Assembly: GCF_027943255.1 (NCBI RefSeq)
Contig: NC_072896.1
Span: 38,528,501 to 38,592,500, forward strand
DNA: 64,000 nt
Direction of reading: 5' to 3'
DNA from: Anastrepha obliqua
Taxonomy: Eukaryota; Arthropoda; Insecta; Diptera; Tephritidae
Both the position numbers and the translations under genes were made by a program. This document shows, one piece after another, positions 11,999-23,419 of this stretch; position 1 is the stretch's first letter, and every line of letters starts with the position of its first letter. The notes below the pieces were generated by a model. It did not search any database. It saw nothing but the letters and a program-made list of their open reading frames with translations, and was not told where the DNA came from.

Positions 11999-13202
11999 GA
12001 GTGGGAGTCACGAGGTTTGACGGATATTTTCTTTACCTATGAGTCCATGAATGAAATAGGGTCTGGAGCCGGATGGCACTTAAACGATAGTAATAAGTAT
12101 GACTATGCTATGGGGTAAATGGCAACTGTTTTCCAAACAGAAGTTTTTGCCATCCTGAAAGTAGCCGAATGGATAATCGAAAAGAGATGGAGCGGGAAAC
12201 AGATTGGAGTTTTCAGTAACAATCAAGCTGCACTGAAGGCCCTGGAGAACGCGCAATAAACCTCAAAGAGTGTTCAAGAATGTAAGAAGAAGCTTAATTC
12301 TGTCGCAAGACATATCGCACCCTAAATACAAAAGGGTCACAACTCAAAATTTTCCACACTCGAGCTTGACTTGTTTACAGTAGCACAGAAAACAAACTAT
12401 GTGACATATCACGCTGAAATTTGCCATGTAAGCTTATAACAGTCCTACCAAAAAACAAAAAATTGATTTTTGCCATATGTCATCCGCGGACCGTTTTATT
12501 GATAACGTCTCGTTCATATTTGAGCAGAAGGAACATTTTGAGTTGTGACCCTTTTCTATTTAGGGTGCGATATATGCTTGTACTGATATGGGTTCCGGGA
12601 CACTCCGGTGTTCAAGGAAACGAAATCGCCGTCGAATTGGCCAAACGTGGATCAGCGGTGCCCCCACAGGGGCCAGAGCCAATGATCGGAATCAGTTACG
12701 CAGGAATCATGAATTGGATCAGCGATTATGTAGGCAATATACATAAAGAGCGATGGTCCGGTCTAGAACGCTGCAGAACTGCAATGTTTTGTGACAAATC
12801 CGAACAGAAAACTGTCAAACTTTCTACTAAAACTTAGAAGGAAAGACGTTCAGGTGATTGTCGGTATCATTACAGGACACAACCCTCTCTTTCTCTGATA
12901 CTTTTCTCGTTCCCTCCTTGACTATCTACCCCCTTTCCAGAGCTTTAAATACAATGGGCCTTTTAGCTTGACTGGTTTAGAAGCCACCAAATCTCCTGGT
13001 GCTCCTTAGCTCGACCTTTTCAAATTTCAAATTTCAATTTTCATGTATATCAGTAGGATTCACGCAAGTGCAGGCGCTGATGCTTCACAACCTACAGATA
13101 GAAAAAGTTTCAATCTTCAAATAACACAAATAGAAACGTTTTGTGGAAGCCCTCTGCTCCATTGGTGGCAAAAAGAATTGATGATGACGATGATGATGAT
13201 GT
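11999..13202 (+). pseudogene. LINE 3' part with RNase H, split by a MITE (L1)
   Basis: Pieces in order are a degraded first RNase H block, FQTEVFAILKVAEW with the conserved Glu, FSNNQAALKAL where the usual SDSQAA Asp is Asn, and then, after the MITE, LIWVPGHSGVQGNEIAVELA. The 3' end is a (GAT)n tail at about 13178-13202 after AAGCCCTCTGCTCC. RNase H with WVPGHxGxxGNE is found in LOA/I-type LINEs. In-frame stops show it is dead. Confidence 0.75.
12316..12569. mobile_element. MITE with hairpin-bearing inverted ends (M1)
   Basis: A 254-bp insert lies within the RNase H region, flanked by ATAT on both sides (12312-12315, 12570-12573). Its ends are inverted repeats: CGCACCCTAAATA, then AAAAGGGT, then CACAACTCAAAAT. 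Each end contains an internal stem ACCCT/AGGGT. There is no ORF. The end layout is shared with M2 at 47395-47649, although the interiors differ. The superfamily is not assigned. Confidence 0.8.
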
Positions 13203-13204
13203 GG

Positions 13205-14130
13205 CCGGAAGCCGGGTGTATGCAGTATAGCAGAGAAATGGAATACAGCCAAAACGTGAGATATTTGTAAAAAAAAAAAACTGCACTTTGCTCTTGGAAT
13301 GCATGCATCTGTGTTTCTAGCGGAGGTGTATGCAGATCAAGAAGCGATGAACTTTGTTGTGGAAAACCGATGAAGAGGCAGATCTAGATGTGTCTGCAGC
13401 GACAGCCAAGCTGCGCTTATGGCCTTAGACAGTCCCCAACCCACATCAGGGGTAGTCAAGTCCTGTAAATCCATGGGAACTATGTCGGTAGACATAACAA
13501 CCTGATACTAACATGGGTCCCGGAACACGTGGGTATCGCGGGTAATGAGACCTCTGACTCCTTAGCTAAGACGCGCTCTGATGCCAACTTCTTTGGCCCA
13601 GAGCCCGTTTTGCCACTCCCTTCTGCGGCCATCATAGCCACGGTTAGCAAATGGGTAACTACCACTCACAAGCGAGCTTGGCAGGCTGAGAGAGGCTGCA
13701 GATGGTCTAAACTGATGTTACCTGTCATGTCCGATCGACTGTCGCAAATTCTTCTGTCATTAAGCAGAAGGGAGTGCAGACAGCTGGTTGGACTGATGAC
13801 AGGCCACTTTCTGTCGGCGAAGCACATGGAAAGGTCAGGCATCGCAGACAGTGTACTCTGCCCAGCTTGTGAAGAGGAGGATGAGACGGTGCACCACTTC
13901 TTGTGCGTCTGACCCGTCTGACCCGTTTTAACCCCGCCTTTACACGAATCAGGTTTGAGGCATTTGGCACTGATGTGTTAAGAAGCGACCATCTTGGCTC
14001 CTTGGCACCACACCATCTACACAGATTTCTTCGGAGATCTTGTAGATTTAAAAAAAATTTAAACGGAATCCGAATGTAGTACAATGGACTTAATTCATGT
14101 CTGAGTGCTGCACTTGCTAGTTGTCCCAAC
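13205..14130 (+). pseudogene. LINE 3' part with RNase H and zinc knuckle (L2)
   Basis: Decayed RNase H pieces: ASVFLAEVYADQEAMNF, CSDSQAALMAL, TWVPEHVGIAGNE. A frame at 13529-13912 then carries the C-terminal CCHC motif CPACEEEDETVHHFLC. It starts directly after the (GAT)n tail of L1, so the two copies are head to tail. Stops and shifts separate the blocks. Confidence 0.75.
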
Positions 14131-14288
14131 AGAAAAAAATGTTGATGAGAGTTTTTATTTTGACCTCCATTGTTTATATGTTTGTATACTGCAGCTGTCT
14201 AGTTCACAAGTGTCAAATATGATTGATGTACGACGCCATTTTCTCAAATTATAAATCTTTCGTGTGATTCATTTTACGCCACCTTGTA

Positions 14289-15012
14289 CGTATATGTAAA
14301 TGAAAAATTTGAATTTTTATGCAAGAGCGAACAACGCACATTATTCCCAAACTACGTTTTGAGCGTAAAACAATAAGTTTGTAATAAACTTAAAAATGTC
14401 TTACTGTGAATTACAATTCAAAATCTAGATAGCTTAAAGAAAATTTTCACTCAAACCGCAAAATATATTTGTTACTCCACGGTAACTTAATAGATAAATT
14501 TCCAATGAATATACAGACAAATAAATAACAATTTACACTCTAATGGCATTTCGTACATGGGGCCATACGCACACACAAATTTCGGCATTTTACATGCATT
14601 TGTGATATCTGGTTACCTCAATTGCCAGCACATAAATGATAATTGTGGTTTTTGCCTCTTAATTTGCTAAAAAGCCTCGACATAAGCAAATATTTGTTCA
14701 AATTAAAACTGATTATTTGTTTAAATAAATATTTTAGCAAAACCATTATTATCAATGAATAACAACAATGCGGGAATGTCAAAAGTTCTGCAAAGAACAC
14801 GCAAATGTAATATCACAAACAGAAATATTGAAGCAAAAACCAAAATAATTTCTCTATACAACGACTGCGAATTTAAAGCAAGAAAAGCAACAACGACAGC
14901 AGCAACAATAACAAAAACAACAACAATCATTAACTATTACCACTATTATTTCATTGTTTATTTGTGGAAATAAATTTGTTAGCAAATATATTAATACCTA
15001 CCAGTGCATGTA
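14289..15012. other. AT-rich DNA, no gene recognised
   Basis: Contains a CAA/CAG-rich patch (about 14880-14930), typical of dipteran intergenic DNA. No domain in any frame. Confidence 0.5.
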
Positions 15013-15600
15013 TCGGGTGTTTTTTTTTTTAGTTGCGAGCGATCGATATCGCTAATTATGGTTTGACAGCTGAGAATGACAAACTGTGTTCATATTTCTG
15101 TTCAGTAAGGTTCCCCTTCAGGGTTTGACAAGTCACCATGAATCGTTTAACGCCAGAACAATGCATCCGAATTATGGAGATTTACTTTGAAAAAAAAATA
15201 AATAAATTAAATCTATTCGCGAAGTTTTTAGAGCGAAGTGTTGAAAAATACGCCGAAATGTCGATTCGTCCTCATTATCGAGTTGTTAGTCTTTATACTT
15301 CGACCACGTGCGAAATTTAATAAAATAAAATCATACAAAAAATTAAATAAAATAGTAAAATACAGCTCGTGCAAGAACTGCAGCCAAATGACCATCGTTT
15401 GCGTTGGATTTTTGCTGATTGGACTCATTTAGATTTATTATTCAGATTTATTGGAAGAAATAGTCACAAATTGTACTGATCGAATGGGCCCTGCTACTCG
15501 TAGCTGCGGCGAACTTATATCGGAAATGATATTCAAAAAATAAATGGCATGAAATTCTCTACCAAATTGTAATAAAAAAATTCATTTTAATAATATTACC
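15013..15600 (+). mobile_element. IS630/Tc1-type element, internally deleted
   Basis: The left end reads CGGGTGTTTTTTTTTTTAG (from about 15014). ATG at 15138 starts NRLTPEQCIRIMEIYFE, like the helix-turn-helix start of DDE_3-type transposases. Further on come LVQELQPNDHRLRWIF and a C-terminal DRMGPATRSCGEL. The catalytic domain between is missing, and the right terminus is not visible because mariner F begins at 15609. Confidence 0.55.
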
Positions 15601-15608
15601 ATTTTGTA

Positions 15609-16808
15609 TCAGGTCAGTTCATAAGTTGATGCGTATTTTACCCATAGTTTCACTTTTGTATGATTTTTGCTAATATTATTCGCGGAATATAACGGAACTG
15701 TTTATATTTTCTTTGATATATTGTGCATTCAACGAGTGATTTTAATCGCGGATAGAAGCACGCGTATAAGAGGCATATTTTGTATTTTTTTATAAAAGGG
15801 GTAACAATGCAACAGCTGCTGCTGGAGAAATAAACACTGTTCACGGAGAGGATACCGTGAGTCTAAGGACTTCGCAAAAGTGGTTTTCAAAATTCCGAAG
15901 TGGTAACTGCGACGTCGTCCTGAAGCCTTTAACTCCGACGCCTTGCTCGAACTCGTGGGAGCTGTGCCAAATTTGACAGTCGATATGATAGCTCAGAGGT
16001 TAAATTCATTACATGGAACAGTTCACAGTCACCTCGTTCAGTTGGGAAAGGTTTCAAAGCTGGGAAAATGGGTTCCGCATAGACTTTCCGTCGCCAACCT
16101 TCAGCAGAGAGTGAATGTGTGTTCTCAGTTGCTGCAACGGCTTGAAAATGAAAGTTTTTTGAACCGTATCTTTACTGGTGATGAAAAATGGGTCCTTTAC
16201 AATTATCCTGTTCGCAAACGCCAATTGTTAGATAAAGATGAAACACCAGAACCAACCCCTAGAGATGCCCTTCACCCCAAGAAGATTCTCCTGTCTGTTT
16301 GGTGGGATATGGCCGGTATTGTTTATTATGAACTTCTGGAACCAAGCCAGACGATAACTACTGATTATTATGCCTATCAGCTATCAAACCTGAATGAGGT
16401 ACTTAAAAAAATCGACCGTCTTTAGTGAATAGACGCAAAGTTTTATTTTACCACGACAACGCAAGAATTCATACCGCAAGGCAAGCATTAGGCAAACTGA
16501 ACGAGCTCAGATGTTAGCTAATGCCGCATCCACCATACTCTCCGGATATTGCACCTTGTGATTATCACCTTTTCCGTGGACTTCAATCCCATATGAGTAA
16601 CAAGAAGTACTCCTCAAAAGAAAAAGGGATATGGAATGATATTTTGGCTCCAAGAACAAACAATTTTTTGAGCAGCGAATTAAAAATTTGTCTAAACGTT
16701 GGGAAGACATTGTAAATAATGAAGGAAAATATATTATTGATTAATAAATAAGTTTATATTAATTTTAAAACCACCTTAAAAAACGTACGAAGTTATGGGC
16801 TGGCCTGA
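15609..16808 (+). mobile_element. Mariner-type transposon (copy F), broken transposase
   Basis: Inverted ends are TCAGGTCAGTTCATAAG at 15609 and the complement of TCAGGCCAGCCCATAAC ending at 16808, with TA on both outer sides (15607-15608, 16809-16810). The transposase runs at 15800-16740 in shifted frames: a decayed N-terminus, WVPHRLS, FTGDEKWVLY (first Asp), YHDNARIHTA (second Asp) and SPDIAPCDYHLF (third Asp), counted as DD34D. A TAG stop lies between the second and third Asp, and a frameshift lies at about 16420. It is a distinct family from A/B/C and E. Confidence 0.85.
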
Positions 16809-16810
16809 TA

Positions 16811-17282
16811 ATGTTTCCATTTTGTATTAGCATTTGAAGTTCTCAAGCTCTGAAAAAAACATCCGCTATATATGCATACAAACATACATATTATGGTAGT
16901 GGTAATAAATAGGCAATCACATGACTACAAACAACAATAGTAGGAATGTAGAAATTAGTGATTTTTGTTAGCTTGGATAAATATTTTAATAAATTTTGCA
17001 AAATTCCTATCCATTTCATCTATCTTCATTATATGAAAATTTGTATAAGTATTTACGTGATAATCTATTTCAATTAAAATGGTGTGTGGTGATTTTGTTT
17101 AATTTATTTAGATATTATAGAGCTTTAATGATAAACCAACTAAAGTCATATAAAGAATTGTATTGCTAATTATGTTGACGCCACTTTTGTTTAATTATTA
17201 CATTAAATTCAATGTTGTTATGCTTTAACTTTTTCTTTGTGATTATTATCCAAAAACTGCTTCGGAGTGCACTTCAAACAAG
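16811..17282. other. AT-rich DNA, nothing recognised
   Basis: No ORF or repeat terminus supported. Confidence 0.5.
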
Positions 17283-17760
17283 GTTAGGTTAGGATAAATG
17301 ACTGTCCACGCGAGGCCCACTTGGGCAAAGAATAAAATTCTTTCATTGTAATAAGCAAACAAAACCCGAACAGAGGGAAAGAAGCGGATTTGGGTTGGAG
17401 GATGATAACGAAAAGGTGACTAACTACAAGCTTCCAGCTGGTGTGTGTTATCTAAACCTGCTATAACCGCACGTGTAGCAAAAAAGTGATAGCTCAGATT
17501 TCTGAATTTTAGTACGGCGTGAGCAGGGCAACTGTGGAGAAGTGGCTGAGGTGATTCCACCTCATCCTTCAGACAACTTCTATAGAAAGAACTTGAGGCG
17601 ATCACAAGCCTAACCGCATGGATACCTAACGAACAATGGCTGTACTGGTGGCAATATTTTGGCTTTGGAATCCAAGTTCCCATCTTTGTTCGTACTATAT
17701 TGTGCTGCAGGCAAAGGTCCAGCATAAGCTGGAAGAAGCACTATTCTAGGCCAAAATATT
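17283..17760 (-). pseudogene. LINE 3' fragment with CCTAA-type tail (L3)
   Basis: On the minus strand SCLKDEVESPQPLLHSCPAH corresponds to the CCHC end of L5 (CISCMEDEVDSSQHLLLSCP at about 24330-24390). The 3' end at 17283 carries the complement of GGTTAGGTTAGG. Only the last part of the protein remains. Confidence 0.6.
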
Positions 17761-18044
17761 TGTCCAAAGGACATGTCAGTAAAGCTTCTCTTACCCCATA
17801 CTACCTTACACCAATTGGCTCTATATTGTACAGGTAAGGTTTATTATTTAATTTATGAAGTGAAACTTCTTATGCGTCGTTGGACGAGCGAGAATGGAGA
17901 GTAAAATTTCAAGGCCATGCAAGTTTTTGGGCATTTTTACACACATAGCTTTATTTATCATACTAAAAGACATATTAATATTAAAATAACGAAAAAGTTT
18001 TATATTTCAGTTATTTTTCTTACTATATATATACATATATATAT

Positions 18045-18280
18045 AATTGACGCGTACACCCTTTTTGGGTGTTTGGCCGAGCCCCTCCTCCTATGTGTGG
18101 TGTGCGCCTTGATGTTGTTCCACAAATGGAGGGACCTACAGTTTCAAGCCGACTCCGAATGGCAGATATTTTTATGAGGAGCTTTTTCATGGCAGAAATA
18201 CACTCGGTGGTTTGCCATTGCCTGCCGAGGGCGACCGCCATTTGAAAACTTTTTTTCTTAATTTTGGTGTTTCACCGAGA
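18045..18280 (-). repeat. SINE, head truncated (S4)
   Basis: Body and 3' end match the long SINE form closely. The complement of GCGTCAATT at the 3' end sits next to a (TA)n run at 18022-18045. The tRNA-like head is missing after TTTCACCGAGA, so this copy is truncated at its 5' end. Confidence 0.85.
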
Positions 18281-18688
18281 TACTAAACATTATATAAAAA
18301 CTAATGGTAAAGTAGAGGGAACAATTGAAAAGTGGAAAACTTATTGTGCGACGAGAGAGATGAGTATATCGGCTTCATGAAAATATTTTTGCTTTTTTTT
18401 TTTTTTGAAAAAAAGGACTTACGTTTTACTCCTTTCTGTTTTTTTGAAAACGATTTACTCGCACTTCAAATATGCTTTTCCACCCACTTGCACGAAAGTG
18501 AGGTTATTTCAAAAGTTCACAAAATCATAAACAATTTTCTTTAGTTCTGTTATTGCTAAATATATATTTAATGGATTAAACTAGTTGGAATTATTTTGTA
18601 ATTCTTAATTTGGAAATAAAATTGAATCAAAACTCCAGTATATATATGGACTCATATGCGATAAAAGGTTAATCAAAAGTGGGTATTT
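18281..18688. other. AT-rich DNA, nothing recognised
   Basis: Contains a short poly-T run (about 18393-18406). No supported ORF. Confidence 0.5.
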
Positions 18689-19810
18689 TTAACACTAGAT
18701 TTACCAGCTATTTAAATATACCTATTTCTACCAAAATCAGTCAAAATGACCGGTATATTAGAAAACTTGCTTATTGTGACTTCCAGTCTTTATCCACTCC
18801 TAAAAAATACAAATAAAGTTGAACAATATCAGGTGTAATAATTAGATAAATGAATTTATAGACATCGTCAAATAGCAAAATACTTAATTGTTCACAATTT
18901 CTACTATACATAGGTAGATTTTCATGTGTGTACACTAGGCCGAGTCGATTTGTGGGGAGGCAAAAAAATCGCCCATTGCTCTGTGAAACATTTCGTCTCT
19001 ACTTCAGATGCCAGCCAAAAATGTATAGCAAATGTATGTGGTTTGTTTGGCATATACGAAGTAAATCTGTATCTGGTCTTCGTTGGAAACAGTTGCTCAC
19101 CCACGGCAATATCAGCTCCCGGTTTCAAGCAGTTTTGACGGTTTTCAATAATTTTGTCCCAAACTGCTGAAACTAAAGCATCCGTCTGTTCGCAAACATT
19201 GACACCTCTGATTTCTTTTGTCGAAACGAGGGTATCGCAGAATCTGAATAAAATCTCGTCCACACATAGAGCTAGAGAAAAATGTTGGTCCCCACTTGTT
19301 GTTCTACAAATATTGAAGCTTCAAAGTATTTCCTTCGTACGCCCCACGTGCGAACAATATTGCAATAAATACCTTCAATTTTGCTTGCGTAATTGTCCAG
19401 TTTTTCCCCAAAACTCGAGAGGCTTCTAACTCAATACAAATACTTATATATTCCAAAATATGGTTGTAATAGGAACACAATAGCAACGGCTCAATGCCGA
19501 TAAGGAAACGAACGAAGCCACTTGGCCATATATTCCTCATGATTCCTCCGAAATCACACGTTTCTGCATAGAAACATGCACCAGTCATTTTGACGGGTAC
19601 TGGTATAAATATCGATAGCAAAAAATATTTTTGTTATTAATAAATATAAAGTAACATTAAGTTTATAAAATGTATTATCCAGTTATGGCTACAAAAGTAT
19701 AGCATCATTTCGGAAAGCAAATGTTACATGTATGTAGTAGGAATTTTGAATTGAAATTGCACAACCAGTCAAAATGACTGCTCTGGTAAACAGCTTTTCA
19801 TGTAACTTAA
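18689..19810 (-). mobile_element. piggyBac-like element, decayed
   Basis: TTAA lies at both ends (18689-18692, 19807-19810). Both termini contain TTTACCAG and an inner AGTCAAAATGA/TCATTTTGACT block. Minus-strand translations give an N-terminal piece ending KVFIAILFARGAYEGNTLKL (19621-19304) and a catalytic piece with VGEQLFPTKTRYRFTSYMPN and FAIHFWLASEVETK (19263-18922). Family members read DEQ at the first catalytic Asp; here it is GEQ, so this Asp is lost. At about 1.1 kb it is far shorter than the usual 2.4 kb. Confidence 0.75.
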
Positions 19811-21232
19811 TATCTTTTTCATCTGGACAAAATAAAAAAAAACTGGGGAAATAAATCTTCTTTACCCTTTCAAGCACCGAGACTCCTCCAATTGTGCGCT
19901 GCAAAAGCTCTATTATGTCCTTATTGAGGCCCCCTTTATTAATATTAATATCCGAATATTTACCTGCTCTGCAAAAAAAAGAAAATAATGCTCACCAGAA
20001 TAACCGCAAACCAACTTCTGCACTGTTAAGCAATTTAACGGCAACTACAAGAAATTTATGCAATCCACAAATAAGCAAATCTCAACTAATAAAAAAAAAT
20101 TCGTGACAGGATATATAAATAAAGCCTGTAAATATTTAGCACTAATTGCATATTTATGTAGCAGGTGGGAATCGCTGCTATTCATGTATTTTGTGTAAAT
20201 GTGGGTTGTATAAAGAAGAAATTTATAATAATGCACCAACACATCCACACATTGCAAGTGATCTCCACGCAGCAATAATCAACTAGCGCGCTGCTACCGC
20301 AAATTAAAAGCAGTTTCCGCTCGAAGTGCAAATGTGTGGCAAAGTTGATGATTAAGTAAAAGAAAAAACGAAAATATTTGCCGTACATATTTATATTAAA
20401 GATGTGCATTTCATACCTTAATGTCATTTACAATAAAAACGAATTAAATGAAATAAAAATGTTTAGTTCAACACCAATTTATATGCCATTTTTTATATTT
20501 TCTAATAAAATTGGCAGCTGTCTGCATTCACGTTGATAGATAAATGGCTGAAATTCCAACTTATAATGATAATTTATCTGAACAAAAATGAAAAGAGCCA
20601 AAAAACTTGTATGGAGTTACGCTACTGCTACTACAAACAAGTCAAATGCATATTTTTTCATATAAAATCATTTTGAATTTGATTTATGTACATATGCTTG
20701 CTTGTATGTATATATATATACTTACATATGTGCATAAATAGATACATATATGCATCCAAGTGCACACTTGCATATGCTTTTAATTCCATTGATAAAAACT
20801 AGAAGACTGCGAAGGTGTAGGCAAAACTGCTCCCACACCAGGTGCAACAGAGAATATTTAGCATCACTAACAAAAACACGAAAATTCTCAAAAAATTCAC
20901 AACGCTTGTAGGCATCCTGAACAAAGGCTTAACCCGGCTCCTGCACAGTAGGTTAAATCACATTTGGTGAGAAAATAAAAGCATAGGTATTCGTTTGAAA
21001 AAATCAGGTGCGACTAATACATAACTTGGCTGACGAGAGCCAAGGAAGAGAGGAAAATACGCCAAATGCTAACGATAGCTAAGTGTTTAGTTTGAAGACT
21101 TATCTTCCAAATGCATTACCCCTCGCTTCTTTAAACAAATCAGTGTAATCAAGGCATTTACTCACATTCGATTCCATTTTGAGTTTCGCCTTAATAAGTA
21201 TATGCGCCTAAAGGTGGCTGAAAATGACATGC
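19811..21232. other. AT-rich DNA, no gene recognised
   Basis: Contains TACATA-type repeats (about 20690-20750). No supported ORF. Confidence 0.5.
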
Positions 21233-23182
21233 AGCTTAGATTAGATTAGAATAGATTTGTGGGGGGCTGGACAAGTCCAAGCACTCAGTCAGTAGACCAT
21301 TATACAACACCCGGATAGATATCAGTAGAAAGAATAGAGATAAAAAGATAAAAGGTAGGTGGTAAACCTTTTATCTTTCCTATCTCTATTCCTTCTTCTA
21401 AGGGATAAATTAGTTTGAGGTCACTCTTCTACAATTCTCTTGGATTCATTGATGAGTTTTGAGAGATCCGGAAAAGGAAGAGTATGAACTTTGTCCATAC
21501 TCAGTGTATCGCAACCTAATATCCTAAGTCTGATTCTGCAAAATGCAGGACAGCTACAGAGAAAATGCTCTGCAGTGTCGTCATTCTCAAGACAAGATAG
21601 GCATATCGGGCTGTCCACGACCCCCATGGTAGCCATATGCTAACGACAGACGTTGTGCCCTGTGATTACACCCACCAGTACTCTCAGGTCCTTCGTGCTG
21701 AGTTTTAGGAGAAAAGACGCTGTTTTCCAAAGCACTTGGCTACTCTGCACGAGCTCAACTCAGACCAACGACCTCTGTGGGTAGACCTCATGATGTCCTC
21801 AATCCATAGTTGAATCGATGCGGAATTGACACCTAGAAAAGGCTCAGGGCCTCGTGGCATACTTGCAGAGACTTCATTAACCAGTTTATCAGCTAACTCA
21901 TTCCCTGCAATACCGTAATGTCCAGGCACCCAAATAAGACTAACTCTGCTGTGTTTTGCAGGACTGTTAAGTTTTGTCTTACATTCACCGACTAACTTCG
22001 AACAGCAGCGTGGGTTAGCAAGGGCTTTCAGTGCAGCTTGACTGTCACTACAAATTCTAATACTGTTGCCCCGCCACTTTTTCTCAATTAGCCAGTACGC
22101 CACATTCAAGATGGCATAGACTTCATAGACCGTAAGGAATACCGTGGCCATCTGTCCTGTGGCATAGAATTATGATACTTAGTGTCTTCGTCTGAGTACC
22201 ATCCAGATCCGCTTCCATCACTGGTTTTGGATCCGTCGTTGTAGAAAGTGTGTTGATATCTCGTTAATAGGTTCTCTGGATTTAACCCTTGATCTCTATC
22301 TGGGATCAAAATGTGCTTACTTCATTTCCCCAGACTCCGTTTAACTTGAGCCTGTACGCCACCTTCATTGCTTCCTTTCGAATTTGAAGATCTAGAGGTT
22401 ACAAGTTGTCGTACTCATGACACCTGTCATACCCAAGCACACACTTCTCTGTAGCCTGTTTAGGGGTTTTACTCTGTAATTAACCATTTAGGCTTTCCAC
22501 CATACTACAGAGGCGTATGTAATAATGAGTATTTTCAGGGTAATGTACAGCCAGGGTGATCTATAACCAGTCTTAGACACCATGTCTTGCCAAGGGTTCT
22601 CTTACACTGGCAGAGGACTTTTAGTGTTCGAGAGACCTTCTGCTCGACGTGCTTCTTCCAGGTAAGATTACTATCTAGGATTACTCCTAAATATTTAACC
22701 TCAGAAGACAGTTGCAGTGTTACCTCTCTCAATGTGGGTAGTAACAGGCCTCCCATATTGCGTTTCCGAGTGAAAAGCACTAAGGTACTTTTTGTAGGAT
22801 TCACCGAAAGGCTATGAAATTCGCACCAATGCTGAATCTTATTTAGAGTAATCTGCATTTTATTGCATATAACTTCAAGTGATCGTCCTGAGATTAGTAG
22901 GCACACATCGTCTGCGTATTCTTGGATATGTCCAATTTCCTGCAGATCATTAAAAAGAGAGTCCACCACGAAACACAAAAATAGGGGATAGAGTACACCG
23001 CCTTGTGGGCAACCCTTCTTGGCCTCAACCCTGGCTCCTTCATCGCTTTCTCTATCCATGGTAAGCAGTCTTTTGGATAGCATAGAGTGGATCCATCTGA
23101 CAATGATTTCTTCCACTCCATGACTTCTGGTAGAAGAGCACATACAGTCAAAGGTAGACATGAAGCTTGCAAAATTATTCAT
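21233..23182 (-). pseudogene. LINE with RT and RNase H, 5' truncated (L4)
   Basis: Minus-strand order is RT (23182-22535) with KKGCPQGGVLYPLFLCFVVD, EYADDVCLL (catalytic YADD) and KSTLVLFTRKR; then RNase H (about 22300-21705) with DGSKTSDGSGSGWY, CSDSQAALKAL and IWVPGHYGIAGNELAD; then a CCHC end CLSCLENDDTAEHFLC (21636-21421). The tail is the complement of TTAGATTAGATTAGA (21238-21252). RNase H plus a C-terminal CCHC fits a LOA/I-type LINE. Frames are interrupted between the domains, and the endonuclease and RT start are missing. Confidence 0.85.
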
Positions 23183-23419
23183 TTAGTGTTACTTTTTTTA
23201 CTATACTGTTTGTTTTAGGCAATCAGTACACCCAGGTCTGCAAGGAGCGCAACGCCAACATGTAATAGAAAAGTCTTAAGCAGTCTGTTCTCCGCGCAGC
23301 TGTTCAAACTATAAAACCAGCTACCAAAATCACACTAGTGGAACAAAGAGTGCCAGGCTTGTTTGGGCAGCAATAATGCTGCCCCAAAACGTTTGCTGTT
23401 ACATAACACCAGAATAAAT

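Larger units (their letters stand above)
9593..14286. mobile_element. Nested element bounded by CAAGGTGG inverted ends
   Basis: TA is followed by CAAGGTGGCGCAAAATTAA at 9593. The complement of CAAGGTGGCGTAAAATGAA ends at 14286, followed by TA. Inverted ends flanked by TA are the signature of Tc1/mariner-type elements. The 4.7 kb between holds mariner B, a SINE and several LINE fragments, so the original element would be much shorter. No transposase of its own was recognised inside, so the two ends could also come from separate copies. Confidence 0.5.

Noticed and set aside
17283..17294. Telomeric TTAGG repeat
   Set aside because: Only two units, attached to a LINE 3' end, so it is a retrotransposon tail rather than a telomere tract.
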